From Flammeovirgaceae bacterium UBA5585 (GTDB lineage Bacteria; Bacteroidota; Bacteroidia; Cytophagales; Cyclobacteriaceae), in NCBI GenBank assembly GCA_002425185.1, contig DILT01000013.1, forward strand, positions 674,221 through 738,220: a DNA stretch of 64,000 nt. The letters are read 5' to 3'. Shown here in pieces: positions 1-7,559 of this stretch; the first letter of the stretch is position 1, and each line of letters opens with the position of its first letter. A program made the position numbers and the translations under genes. The notes below the pieces were generated by a model. It was given only the letters and a program-made list of their open reading frames with translations, was not told where the DNA came from and made no database searches.

Positions 1-164
1 ATGTGCGCATCAATGCTGTCAGTCCGGGACTGGTGGAGGATTCCGCTGCACAATTGAGTTCGTATTTTCCCGGCCATATTCCTGTGCCCATGTGGAAAGT
101 AGTTCAGGGGTATGTGAAAAGTGTTGAAGGATTTGGTACCGGTATGGTGATTGAGGCTATATAA
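1..164 (+). CDS. SDR family oxidoreductase, C-terminal fragment (cut by window edge)
   Basis: Reading from base 3, an open frame of 53 codons runs to the TAA at 162-164. It contains N-A-V-S-P-G, the conserved motif that follows the catalytic YxxxK in classical short-chain dehydrogenases, where it lines the cofactor pocket. These enzymes are NAD(P)-dependent cytoplasmic oxidoreductases. Only the last ~53 residues are present, so the glycine-rich cofactor motif and catalytic tetrad lie outside the window and the substrate cannot be inferred. The gene converges on the GerW-like gene and shares the hairpin at 166-189 with it. Confidence 0.6.
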   Translation, partial: VRINAVSPGLVEDSAAQLSSYFPGHIPVPMWKVVQGYVKSVEGFGTGMVIEAI

Positions 165-165
165 A

Positions 166-189
166 AAAGGCCCGCTGCAGCAGGCCTTT
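166..189. terminator. Bidirectional intrinsic terminator
   Basis: AAAGGCC at 166-172 pairs with GGCCTTT at 183-189 around a GC-rich 10-base loop. On the minus strand the stem is followed by a run of T (complement of the A-run 163-168), so it should end the GerW/DUF2953 transcript. It also lies two bases after the SDR stop and can serve that gene. Confidence 0.7.
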
Positions 190-210
190 AGGAACAATTT
201 TAAAGTGCTT

Positions 211-561
211 TTAATTTTTGCTCGCCATAAACTTTTCAAGCAAGTCAGGCACTTTTTCAAATACAGCTGATAGCCCTTTGTTTTGGTGGGCATTGATAAA
301 GGTAATTTGATCGCCACGGGTTACCAGAAAACCAATAGGATCGATACCCAGCCCGGCACCGGCTCCACCCCCTTCGCCTTGTCCTTCTTTTGGAGAGTTT
401 CCGCCACCACCACCACTGCCAAAGCCAAGCCCTACCCGGATAACCGGCACACAGGTAAATTCACCTAACTGAAAAGAATCACCCACAACCGTTTCAGTTT
501 TTGCCTCCCGCTGAATGAACTCAGTCAACTGCTGGAGAAGTTTTTCAAAATTCATTTCCAT
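211..561 (-). CDS. GerW/YtfJ family protein
   Basis: This 116-residue protein has the layout of the GerW (YtfJ, Spore_YtfJ) family: a helical N-terminus, a beta segment ending in V-I-R-V-G-L-G-F-G-S-G, a glycine-rich stretch (about residues 44-72), then an I-D-P-I-G-F-L-V segment and a short C-terminal helix. In Bacillus subtilis the relative is needed for spore germination, but the biochemical role is unknown. Members also occur in many non-spore-forming bacteria. There is no signal peptide. The gene lies 4 bases after the DUF2953-like gene on the same strand, an arrangement that recalls B. subtilis ytfI-ytfJ. The family call is secure; the function here is open. Confidence 0.8.
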   Translation of the reverse strand: MEMNFEKLLQQLTEFIQREAKTETVVGDSFQLGEFTCVPVIRVGLGFGSGGGGGNSPKEGQGEGGGAGAGLGIDPIGFLVTRGDQITFINAHQNKGLSAVFEKVPDLLEKFMASKN

Positions 562-565
562 AGTT

Positions 566-1090
566 TTATTTTTTAGTTAGAAACTGAAGAAAAATCCATA
601 GTATTGAAAGAGGTCGGTTAAGGACTTCCAGATGAAAGTACACCCGACCTTCAAAATTTGTTTGTACAAGAAATGGACCCTGGCTCACCATCAAACAAAC
701 CGGAGTAAGCTTTGCATTCAAGGTAACATCATCCGTATCCATCAGCAGCGTGCAGCGCTTGATGGTGAAACTTCGAATAATTCTTTTCACCAGAAAACCC
801 CATGCGGAAATGGGCTTCCTGAATCCATGATTTTTCCTTTTTTTATTGACAAGTTTTTTCGTTTCCGGTTTCTCATTCTTTTCTTTCTTCCGGCCGGTGA
901 GGGGAACCAGAAAGCCGAGAAGTTTCAACTGGGGTTTCAGGGTTGAGGGGTCAACAAAAAATTGGAATGTCGGAAATTGCCGTACTTCATAACGCTGTTC
1001 GTCAGTGTCGATGTAGAGTACAATTGGAGTAATAAGGAACCCAAGCAGCAGCAGAAACAGGATTCCAACAATCATTAGTACAACCCACAT
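566..1090 (-). CDS. DUF2953-like membrane-anchored protein
   Basis: The 174-residue product starts with one strong transmembrane helix (about residues 2-27). A short beta-rich segment follows, then a lysine-rich loop (about 67-90) and a C-terminal region ending in another hydrophobic stretch. This matches the general plan of DUF2953 (YtfI) proteins, which have an N-terminal helix and a charged mid-loop. I assign it mainly by that plan and by its position directly upstream of the GerW-like gene, which is the YtfI-YtfJ order. Sequence-level identity to DUF2953 is not certain. The pair probably acts at the membrane, task unknown. Confidence 0.5.
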   Translation of the reverse strand: MWVVLMIVGILFLLLLGFLITPIVLYIDTDEQRYEVRQFPTFQFFVDPSTLKPQLKLLGFLVPLTGRKKEKNEKPETKKLVNKKRKNHGFRKPISAWGFLVKRIIRSFTIKRCTLLMDTDDVTLNAKLTPVCLMVSQGPFLVQTNFEGRVYFHLEVLNRPLSILWIFLQFLTKK

Positions 1091-1195
1091 ACTTCAATCC
1101 TTGAATTGAATGGGAAAGCTAATGGTTGAACTAATTGCGCGCCATGACGATATGCGTGGCACGTTATGATTTTGGTCAGCATTTTAACGCAGTTC

Positions 1196-2269
1196 TTAAC
1201 GAGTAAGGCCTTCAGTTTTTGTTAAAAACTGATCGATGTGTGTGAGCACCGATGTTGTAGAAATGTTGGTAAGGCATGCAAAATCACCCCGATGGCATGT
1301 TTTTGTGCCAAAAACTGAGCATGGCCTGCAGGGTAACTCATTGCGGCTGATTTGAAGGATGCTTTCTTTACCTTTTCCATAAGGAGCAAAGCCTACATCA
1401 GGATGGGTTCCTCCCCAGATAGACAAAAGGGGTGTACCGGAAAGTGCTGCCAGATGCATGTTGGACGAGTCGGTGCAGATCATCAAATCCAATTGTTGCA
1501 TGAGGGCAATTTCCTGTTGCAGCTTTAATTGACCGGCAACCACAATGCAATGCTCCGGAAAGAGTTCGTGAAGGTCGTTGAAATAATCAATTTCTGTTTC
1601 CCCTCCGCCAAAAAGAAAAATTTTGGCCGCATATTTTTTGATTAATGAATCGATTAAAGCCGGGTAGTTGGAAATCGGCCAGATTTTAGATGGATGCAGG
1701 GCAAAGGGTGCAACTCCAATCCAACGATCATTTTTATCGAGCTTATTTTTATTGAGCCAATCGGATAGTATTGTTTTTGATTCTACCGAGGGAATTAAAT
1801 AGGGTCCGGGAACAATAGGAAAATCAAAACCGGCCCGCTGCAAAACTTCGTGGTAGCGCTCAACCGTGTGGGGCAGGGGATTAACAATTTTTCTCTCTTT
1901 TCTAACAAAGGCTTTTTTTTCTGAACGGCCTTTTTTGAAAACCAGCACTTTTTGTCCGGCCAGTTTGAACAAGCTTCGCAATACCATGGTGCGCACATGA
2001 TCGTGCATATCAATCACCACCGAATAATTAGCTCGCGCCAAAAGCGTCATGAACAACTTGCGTATACCAAAGAAGCCCGCATATTTCTTGTCGACATCGG
2101 CTTCGTAAACCAATACCCGGTCAATACCTTCAAAAAAAGCTGCAAACTTCGGCCGGGTAACCACTTTTACTTCAACATCGGGATAAGCCGCAACCAATGA
2201 GCGGATAACGGGCACCAGCAGCAGCACATCGCCCATAGCAGAAAAACGCAGGATCAGGATTTTTCTCAT
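1196..2269 (-). CDS. Glycosyltransferase family 9 (heptosyltransferase-like)
   Basis: The 357-residue protein begins R-F-S-A-M-G-D-V-L-L, the GT9/WaaF-type acceptor-domain motif with the catalytic Asp (D14) after S-A-M-G. The C-terminal Rossmann domain carries G-V-A-P-F-A (about 185-190), a K-I-W-P segment (195-198) and the donor-binding T-D-S-S-N-M-H-L-A-A (about 266-275) followed by W-G-G-T-H-P. GT9 enzymes transfer ADP-heptose or related sugars to lipopolysaccharide core on the cytoplasmic face of the inner membrane. The end contains C-R-P-C and further Cys residues, common in this family. The DUF4254 gene 69 bases upstream is a frequent partner of such enzymes in Bacteroidota. Donor and acceptor sugars cannot be read from sequence. 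Confidence 0.85.
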   Translation of the reverse strand: MRKILILRFSAMGDVLLLVPVIRSLVAAYPDVEVKVVTRPKFAAFFEGIDRVLVYEADVDKKYAGFFGIRKLFMTLLARANYSVVIDMHDHVRTMVLRSLFKLAGQKVLVFKKGRSEKKAFVRKERKIVNPLPHTVERYHEVLQRAGFDFPIVPGPYLIPSVESKTILSDWLNKNKLDKNDRWIGVAPFALHPSKIWPISNYPALIDSLIKKYAAKIFLFGGGETEIDYFNDLHELFPEHCIVVAGQLKLQQEIALMQQLDLMICTDSSNMHLAALSGTPLLSIWGGTHPDVGFAPYGKGKESILQISRNELPCRPCSVFGTKTCHRGDFACLTNISTTSVLTHIDQFLTKTEGLTR

Positions 2270-2281
2270 ATTCCTAAGTCA

Positions 2282-2342
2282 CGCTTCCACAGGCTCAGCA
2301 TGATAAAAAACTGTTTACCACCTGACCATGCCGAAGGGTCAT
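2282..2342. repeat. Degenerate dispersed intergenic repeat
   Basis: The gap between the DUF4254 and GT9 genes contains CTTCCACAGGCTCAGCATGA (from 2285), a near match to the segment at 56991-57010. Next to it is a small inverted repeat TGACC...GGTCA at the DUF4254 stop. Sequences of this type are common as dispersed palindromic units between genes in Bacteroidota. Here it looks decayed. Confidence 0.35.
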
Positions 2343-2944
2343 TTCTTTTGGTACAACATCGGGTTAAGCGAAGCATCGTTGTACATTTTCATCTGGCGGT
2401 AGATTTTCATTTTCCGGTCGCCATTTTTAATGTCTTCCATCAGTTGATCGAATGCCATGTGCATGTCCGTTTTTTGCTCAAGCAAAACATTTAGCTTGGC
2501 TTCGCATTTGGCGATGTGCTCCTGTGAAGCATCGGTGCGTTCAGTTTGTTCCTTCATGTGATAGATCTTCAGCATGAGGATACTCATACGGTCCAGCAGC
2601 CAGGCGGGCGTTTCTGAATTTATTTTTGCAGTAGGTTTGGCTACGACATTTTTGAATTTCTCCATAAAATAATCGTCCATTTTTTCTACCGTGTCTGTGC
2701 GATCCTGATTAGACTTATCAATACGCCTTTTTATTTGAATCGCCTCAGCCGGATTAATATCGGGCAACCGGATGATATCTTCCAGGTGCCATTGCACCGT
2801 GTCAATCCAGTTCTTTACATACAGCAGGTATTCGAAACTGCTTTCCGGAAAGGGATTTTTTATGGGCGTGTCTACGTGATCGTGAAGGTGGTAATCATCA
2901 ATACTTTGCTGAAAGACGGTATAACATGCAGAGGCGTTGAGCAT
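2339..2944 (-). CDS. DUF4254 domain-containing protein
   Basis: The 201-residue, mostly helical, charged protein has no signal peptide or membrane segment and has the features of DUF4254: an N-terminal helix with F-Q-Q-S-I-D-D-Y-H, W-H-L-E-D-I-I-R, and a central R-R-I-D-K-S-N-Q-D-R-T-D segment. The family is of unknown function and is frequent in Bacteroidota next to GT9 glycosyltransferases, as here (69 bases upstream of one on the same strand). That context suggests a role in cell-surface glycan synthesis, but no catalytic residues are recognised. Confidence 0.75.
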   Translation of the reverse strand: MLNASACYTVFQQSIDDYHLHDHVDTPIKNPFPESSFEYLLYVKNWIDTVQWHLEDIIRLPDINPAEAIQIKRRIDKSNQDRTDTVEKMDDYFMEKFKNVVAKPTAKINSETPAWLLDRMSILMLKIYHMKEQTERTDASQEHIAKCEAKLNVLLEQKTDMHMAFDQLMEDIKNGDRKMKIYRQMKMYNDASLNPMLYQKK

Positions 2945-2963
2945 AGCGTTTATTTACGTGTTG

Positions 2964-2971
2964 CAAATTTA
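2964..2971 (-). promoter_or_regulatory. Bacteroidota-type -7 box for the DUF4254/GT9 operon
   Basis: On the minus strand this reads TAAATTTG, matching TAnnTTTG. It lies about 20 bases upstream of the DUF4254 ATG (2944) and would give a very short leader. No clear TTTG -33 element is seen. Confidence 0.45.
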
Positions 2972-3001
2972 GTTAATTTACACCTCACCCCAACGATTAG
3001 T

Positions 3002-3571
3002 ATGTCATCGCATCATTTTGTAAAAGAGGATCAGGAACCGGCTTTAGTGATTGCCCAGGCGGAAGCCATACCGTTCGCTGTGGTGCAGGAGTTGCTGGAG
3101 TGGAGCCCGACCGTTATTGTGCTGGAGCACGCCTTGCCTGCTGTCTTACTTTGGGGAATAAAAATGGACGTGGTGATTTGTCAGCAGAAAAATATTGATC
3201 AGCATATCCAGCTGCTTAACGATCAGGCTCCGGTTAAAATTTTATCGCATAGCGAAGAAGAAAACCCTTTGCTGACAGCACTTTACTTTTTGATAGCCGG
3301 AAAATACAGGGCGGTTAATGTGCTTGGGGTAGGCCATGAAACAATAGCTCCATTCACACCGAAACTCGATGTGGTAACCTTTTATGAGAACAAGCGCTGG
3401 TTGTATGCGCGTCATGGCAAGTTTGAAAAATGGCTAATCAAGGGAAAGCAGATTTCACTTCCTGAAAAGATAAAGTCAAAGGAAGGTTTAGATGAACATG
3501 GTGTTGCGGTTCATGACGGAACAGTAAAGGTTATATCGGATGTTCCGTTTTGGATTGGGGAGGAAATTTGA
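3002..3571 (+). CDS. Thiamine pyrophosphokinase-like protein, active-site motifs lost
   Basis: I start this at the ATG at 3002 (189 residues) because the longer open frame runs back over the divergent DUF4254 gene. The fold order resembles thiamine pyrophosphokinase: an N-terminal beta/alpha domain with G-I-K-M-D-V-V-I at 52-59, a helix, V-N-V-L-G-V at 105-110, and a C-terminal small beta domain. The expected catalytic signatures are absent. Where GDxDS is expected there is C-Q-Q-K-N, where KDxTD is expected there is S-E-E-E-N, and the G-x-R-x-D-H position reads G-H-E-T-I-A. It therefore probably does not make thiamine diphosphate. A remote homologue with a new role or a decaying gene are both possible. 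The family assignment is by fold order and is moderate. Confidence 0.55.
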   Translation: MSSHHFVKEDQEPALVIAQAEAIPFAVVQELLEWSPTVIVLEHALPAVLLWGIKMDVVICQQKNIDQHIQLLNDQAPVKILSHSEEENPLLTALYFLIAGKYRAVNVLGVGHETIAPFTPKLDVVTFYENKRWLYARHGKFEKWLIKGKQISLPEKIKSKEGLDEHGVAVHDGTVKVISDVPFWIGEEI

Positions 3572-3584
3572 TTTTTTTAATTCG

Positions 3585-4259
3585 TTAACCGATCAACTGG
3601 ACCACTGTATGTAAATCAACTTTTTCAATAGGATGCGGGGTGTTCTCCAACAATCGAAATACTCCATTCGGTAGCCAATTGGCAACCTGTTCAGAAAAGG
3701 ATCGGTCGGCCATATCATCCTGATCGCCAAGGCAAACAACAATATGATTTTGTAATGTTTTTAAGTTCTCTTGGGTTAGCAATGGCTTGTTCCCCAAGCC
3801 TATCATCATTATGCCTGTCTTTTTTAATAATTCTTTCCAATCATTGGGTGCGTGGCGATGCTCCAGTATGCGTGCAAAGGCCGGAACTTTCTCCAGGATT
3901 TTGTCTGCATTTAGTTTTCGAACTTCTTTTTCAGCCGACTCAACTGACCAATCGAATTTGGTGCCGAGTGTTACAATTTTTCCGATTCGTTGCGGGTGAT
4001 TTAGTGCAAACCACAAAGCTACATAGCCACCCATGCTGCAGCCAAACACATCGGCCTGCTTGAGGTTGTGTTTGATCACAAAACTCAAAATATCATCTGC
4101 GAAGATTTCAATGCCAAACGATTCACGAAAGGGTTCACCGGCATGTCCTGAAAAATTCATAACATATACTGTTCTTCCGGATCTTTCCAGTTTGTGTTTA
4201 AGTGGTTCGAGTTGTGTGCTGGCGCCCAGTGCGCCATGAAGCAGGAGTACAGGATTCAT
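3585..4259 (-). CDS. Alpha/beta hydrolase
   Basis: The 224-residue protein has the alpha/beta hydrolase motifs: an L-L-H-G-A-L-G oxyanion loop at 6-12, the nucleophile elbow G-C-S-M-G-G (Ser75), a late acidic loop G-D-Q-D-D and a C-terminal His in T-P-H-P-I-E-K. It has no signal peptide, so it should be cytoplasmic. The start overlaps the end of prmC by 4 bases (ATGA), so the two are probably translationally coupled. The substrate is unknown; MenH- or BioH-like esterases are the nearest in layout. Confidence 0.8.
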   Translation of the reverse strand: MNPVLLLHGALGASTQLEPLKHKLERSGRTVYVMNFSGHAGEPFRESFGIEIFADDILSFVIKHNLKQADVFGCSMGGYVALWFALNHPQRIGKIVTLGTKFDWSVESAEKEVRKLNADKILEKVPAFARILEHRHAPNDWKELLKKTGIMMIGLGNKPLLTQENLKTLQNHIVVCLGDQDDMADRSFSEQVANWLPNGVFRLLENTPHPIEKVDLHTVVQLIG

Positions 4260-5119
4260 GCGGGTTTCCAGGTTGCGGTAATAAATCGGTCTTTGCCGTT
4301 AATGTCGCTTATGAGCGAAATATCTGAATATCCTTCAGTTTCAAAAACTGCAGCGGTGCCCTCTCCTAATTGGGCATGGATTTCAACCATCACCTTTCCG
4401 CCAGGCTTCAAAACACGTTTGCCGCGTGTTGCAATGGCTTTATAGAAGATCAACGGATCATTGTCCGGAACGAATAAGGCGAGATGTGGTTCATGATCCA
4501 GTACATGTTGTTGCATGGATTTCTTTTCATGTTGTGCAACATAAGGTGGATTGCTGACGATGATGTCAAGTTCTGATACAGGAATGTCATCCTTAAGAAT
4601 GTCATGCTTCAGCAAAGTTACCTCTGGCTCCAGTCGCTCAACATTTCTTTTGGCAATGGCTAAGGCGTCATCACTTATGTCAGATGCATAAACCTCTGCT
4701 TGCGGCATCAGCGACTTTAGCGAAATAGCAATGCAACCACTGCCTGTTCCAATATCAAGTATTTTTATAGGAGGCTCGTCAGTTAAAACCGGTGGTGGAA
4801 AGGGAACCAGTCTTACCAGTTCTTCCGTTTCGGGGCGGGGTATCAATACAGCCGGGCTAACCAGAAATCGTCTGCCCATAAATTCTTCATCGCCTAATAT
4901 GTATTGCAATGGTTCATGGTTGTTCAGGCGTGAGGCAATACTGTTTAGCTTCGTTAGCATGTCATCCGAAACATCAACATCTTTCTCCATCAGGATTTCC
5001 GTAGTGGATAAACCCAACTCATGTTCCAATACCCTGAAGGCAAGGTGTTGAATTTCTTCAGCCGATTCCTCCAACGTAATCTGATGTATGAAATTGGAAA
5101 AAAGTTTTTTTACGTTCAT
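4256..5119 (-). CDS. prmC: Peptide chain release factor N5-glutamine methyltransferase
   Basis: The 287-residue protein has the PrmC layout: a helical N-terminal release-factor-binding domain, R-P-E-T-E-E at about 95-100, the SAM-binding D-I-G-T-G-S-G at 122-128 and the catalytic N-P-P-Y at 190-193. PrmC methylates the Gln of the GGQ motif in release factors RF1 and RF2, improving termination. It heads a two-gene unit with the alpha/beta hydrolase and is divergent from ribD. Length and motifs are typical. Confidence 0.95.
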   Translation of the reverse strand: MNVKKLFSNFIHQITLEESAEEIQHLAFRVLEHELGLSTTEILMEKDVDVSDDMLTKLNSIASRLNNHEPLQYILGDEEFMGRRFLVSPAVLIPRPETEELVRLVPFPPPVLTDEPPIKILDIGTGSGCIAISLKSLMPQAEVYASDISDDALAIAKRNVERLEPEVTLLKHDILKDDIPVSELDIIVSNPPYVAQHEKKSMQQHVLDHEPHLALFVPDNDPLIFYKAIATRGKRVLKPGGKVMVEIHAQLGEGTAAVFETEGYSDISLISDINGKDRFITATWKPA

Positions 5120-5181
5120 AGGCTTTGTTGAAATCTTTCTTCGCGAAAACTGTTGTAAGTTTATACCTACTTGTAAAAGTA

Positions 5182-6237
5182 ATGATGAAGAAGCACGATC
5201 ACCACCTGAACGAACTTTTTATGCAGCGCTGCCTTGAACTGGCAGCATTAGGTCGGGGAGCAGTTAGCCCGAATCCGCTGGTGGGGTGTGTTGTTGTTCA
5301 TGACGGAAAAATCATTGGTGAAGGATGGCATAAAAAATTTGGTGAAGCCCATGCGGAAGTAAATGCCATGGCCTCGGTAGGCAATAAAGAATTGCTGCAA
5401 GAAAGCACGGTGTATGTAAACCTTGAGCCTTGCTCACATTTCGGAAAGACACCACCCTGTGTTGATCTGCTGATTCAACACCAGGTAAGAAAGGTAGTAA
5501 TTGCCAACCTGGACACCCATCCCAAAGTATCCGGAGAGGGAATAAAAAAATTGCGGCAAACGGGTATAGAAGTAATTACTGGTGTACTTGATAAACAAGG
5601 CCGCGAGTTGAACAAACGCTTCTTTACAGCCATTGAGAAAAGCCGCCCATTTATTTTATTAAAGTGGGCGCAAACAGCCGATGGGTTCATAGCTCATGAG
5701 AACTATGATTCGAAATGGATCAGTAACGAATATTCCCGTCAGTTGGTGCACAAATGGCGAAGCGAAGAAGATGGGATTTTGGTAGGTGCAAAAACGGCAA
5801 GTCATGATAACCCACAACTGAATGTGCGGGAGTGGACCGGACGAAACCCGGTTCGTATTGTGGTCGATCGGTTTTTAAAGTTAAGCGAGAAGTTGAACGT
5901 GTTCGATCAAAGTCAGCCAACCATTATTTATAATGTATTAAAGCACGAAGAGCATAAAAACCTGGTACGGGTCAGAATTGATGAAACGGATTTTCTGCAC
6001 CAGCTTTTGCAGGATTTACTCAAGCGTGGCATTCACTCAGTAATGGTGGAGGGCGGAGCCCAAACGCTTCAATTTTTTATGGATGCAGGTTCATGGGATG
6101 AAGCCCGTATTTTCAGTTCCCCAAGAGCATTTGGGAAGGGAATTCCCGCGCCACGGCTGAACGGAAAACTTTCTCACACGGAAACCGTAATGAACGATAC
6201 CTTGTTTACCTATCATCCTGTTTATGGAAAAGATTAA
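5182..6237 (+). CDS. ribD: Bifunctional riboflavin deaminase/reductase RibD
   Basis: The N-terminal cytidine-deaminase-like domain has N-P-L-V-G-C-V, the zinc-binding H-A-E, and P-C-S-H-F-G-K-T-P-P-C. The C-terminal reductase domain has W-A-Q-T-A-D-G, I-L-V-G-A-K-T, N-P-V-R-I-V-V-D and V-E-G-G-A. The enzyme deaminates and then reduces the pyrimidine intermediate of riboflavin synthesis. I chose the ATG at 5182 (351 residues) over the in-frame start at 5125 because the latter leaves only 5 bases to the divergent prmC start and adds a tail that lies outside the domain. The ATG at 5185 is equally possible. The 3' end overlaps the cupin gene by 14 bases. Confidence 0.92.
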   Translation: MMKKHDHHLNELFMQRCLELAALGRGAVSPNPLVGCVVVHDGKIIGEGWHKKFGEAHAEVNAMASVGNKELLQESTVYVNLEPCSHFGKTPPCVDLLIQHQVRKVVIANLDTHPKVSGEGIKKLRQTGIEVITGVLDKQGRELNKRFFTAIEKSRPFILLKWAQTADGFIAHENYDSKWISNEYSRQLVHKWRSEEDGILVGAKTASHDNPQLNVREWTGRNPVRIVVDRFLKLSEKLNVFDQSQPTIIYNVLKHEEHKNLVRVRIDETDFLHQLLQDLLKRGIHSVMVEGGAQTLQFFMDAGSWDEARIFSSPRAFGKGIPAPRLNGKLSHTETVMNDTLFTYHPVYGKD

Positions 6238-6583
6238 CCTCGAAGAAAAATTTGCCCGGTTTTCCGATCATTGGAATCCACGCATTGTAGGAGAACTCAA
6301 CGGACAGCAAGTAAAAGTCACTAAATTGAAAGGTGAATTTTTCTGGCATCACCACGAGCATGAAGACGAACTGTTTTTGATAATTAAGGGAAAGCTCAAA
6401 ATGGCCTTTCGTGATAAGACCGTAGAAATTAATGAAGGTGAATTTATAATTGTGCCCCGTGGTGTAGAGCATAAGCCAATAGCCGAAGAAGAAGTAGAGG
6501 TTTTGTTGTTTGAACCGGCCTCTACCTTAAATACGGGTAATATTATTAATGAAAGAACAAAAAAGGTTTTGGATAAGATTTAA
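6224..6583 (+). CDS. Cupin domain protein
   Basis: The 119-residue protein is a single small cupin. Motif 1 is W-H-H-H-E-H-E-D-E-L (about 41-50) with G-K-L further on, and motif 2 is P-R-G-V-E-H-K-P. These provide His and Glu metal ligands. The start overlaps the end of ribD by 14 bases in another frame, so the two genes are probably co-transcribed. Small cupins of this kind range from isomerases to sugar- or metal-binding proteins, and the reaction cannot be named. Confidence 0.8.
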   Translation: MEKINLEEKFARFSDHWNPRIVGELNGQQVKVTKLKGEFFWHHHEHEDELFLIIKGKLKMAFRDKTVEINEGEFIIVPRGVEHKPIAEEEVEVLLFEPASTLNTGNIINERTKKVLDKI

Positions 6584-6662
6584 TATCTTTAGCTGTGTGA
6601 AGTACCCAGTGTAGGGAGCAAGGATTTGGTTGTTTTAATTTAGTAAGACCAAAGTATTAATC

Positions 6663-6845
6663 ATGAAATTTAGCATAGTAATAGAAAGGTCAGAAGATGG
6701 TTGGTATGTGGGTCAATTAGAGGAAGTGCCATCAGCCATTTCGCAAGGGAAAACGATAGAGGAATGTAAGGCCAATGTTTTAGATGCTTTACTGGAAATT
6801 TTTGATGCGAATCGTGAATTGTGTCTTGTTGCGAGAAGGAGGTAA
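6663..6845 (+). CDS. HicB-like antitoxin, truncated and fused to hicA remnant
   Basis: The first ~50 residues match the HicB antitoxin N-terminal domain: M-K-F-S-I-V-I-E, D-G-W-Y-V-G-Q, E-V-P-S-A-I-S-Q-G-K-T-I-E-E, then A-L-L-E. The normal HicB C-terminus is missing: after A-N-R-E the frame runs into hicA sequence and stops with L-C-L-V-A-R-R-R. An internal deletion seems to have joined the front of hicB to the middle of hicA. A 60-residue product could still be made, but with the cognate toxin broken it probably has no antitoxin role. Confidence 0.6.
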   Translation: MKFSIVIERSEDGWYVGQLEEVPSAISQGKTIEECKANVLDALLEIFDANRELCLVARRR

Positions 6846-6965
6846 CCATTCCATTTATCAAAACCAATAAATAAAAAGCAAACTGCTGTGGGGCGTCATC
6901 CCGAATTATCCGATTTACTTTGCAGAAAGATTTGTAAGCAACTAGAAATTCCATTTTCAAAATAA
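6817..6965 (+). pseudogene. hicA toxin remnant (5' deletion plus frameshift)
   Basis: In the frame set by 6817 the sequence encodes N-C-V-L-L-R-E-G-G-N-H-S-I-Y-Q-N, the HicA core with its catalytic-type His. It then meets a TAA at 6868. One added base near CC at 6864-6865 restores a frame reading N-K-K-Q-T-A-V-G-R-H-P-E-L-S, then D-L-L-C-R-K-I-C-K-Q-L-E-I-P to the TAA at 6963-6965. That is the HicA C-terminus. HicA is a small mRNA interferase. The start and first ~15 residues are gone, so this copy is dead unless the frameshift is a sequencing error, and even then the 5' deletion remains. Its stop shares one base with the next gene's ATG. Confidence 0.75.
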
Positions 6966-7447
6966 TGGCCGAAGAACTCATCATCTCCAACTCAACCGAT
7001 AAGCAGCAGCGTTACGAAACGTTAATACCTCAAATCGAAGCCCTCGTTTCAGGAGAGCCAGATCTCATTGCCAATCTTTCTAACATAGTGGCTGCGCTCA
7101 AACAAACGATGAATTTCTTTTGGGTTGGGTTTTACCTTGTGAAAGACAACCAACTGGTGCTTGGACCATTCCAGGGCCCCATTGCCTGCACCCGTATTAA
7201 TTTCGGAAAGGGTGTTTGCGGAACTTCGTGGAAGGAAAAGAAAACCATTATTGTTCAGGATGTAGATGCATTTCCCGGTCACATTGCCTGTAGTTCAGCC
7301 TCTAAATCTGAAATTGTATTACCAGCTTTTAAGAATGAGGAGGTCTTTCTGGTGCTGGATGTTGATAGTGATAAACTGAATGATTTTGACGAAACTGATG
7401 AACGGCACCTAAGTCAGGTCATGCAAATTATTGAACGGTTAACCTGA
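6965..7447 (+). CDS. msrC: Free methionine-(R)-sulfoxide reductase (GAF domain)
   Basis: This 160-residue single GAF-domain protein has the three cysteines of fRMsr at C75, C85 and C109, in A-C-T-R, G-V-C-G-T and H-I-A-C-S. Their spacing (10 and 24 residues) matches that of the E. coli enzyme. It reduces free Met-R-sulfoxide in the cytoplasm, using thioredoxin. D-V-D-S-D near the end is also conserved. The ATG is at 6965, directly after the hicA remnant (TAATG). Confidence 0.9.
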   Translation: MAEELIISNSTDKQQRYETLIPQIEALVSGEPDLIANLSNIVAALKQTMNFFWVGFYLVKDNQLVLGPFQGPIACTRINFGKGVCGTSWKEKKTIIVQDVDAFPGHIACSSASKSEIVLPAFKNEEVFLVLDVDSDKLNDFDETDERHLSQVMQIIERLT

Positions 7448-7559
7448 TTTCTGTTTCAAATCCCTACATCTTAATGGGGTTTTAGCCCGACTGTCAAGAA
7501 ATAGCTTTCCTTCGGAAATCCGTTTTGCTACATTAGTGAAATCCATAATCGGTATGGCT

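Noticed and set aside
2735..3001. Upstream extension of the TPK-like frame
   Set aside because: It lies entirely over the divergent DUF4254 gene and its promoter box; the ATG at 3002 gives a normal N-terminus.
6663..7447. Functional toxin-antitoxin module
   Set aside because: hicA lacks its start and carries a frameshift; hicB lacks its C-terminus.
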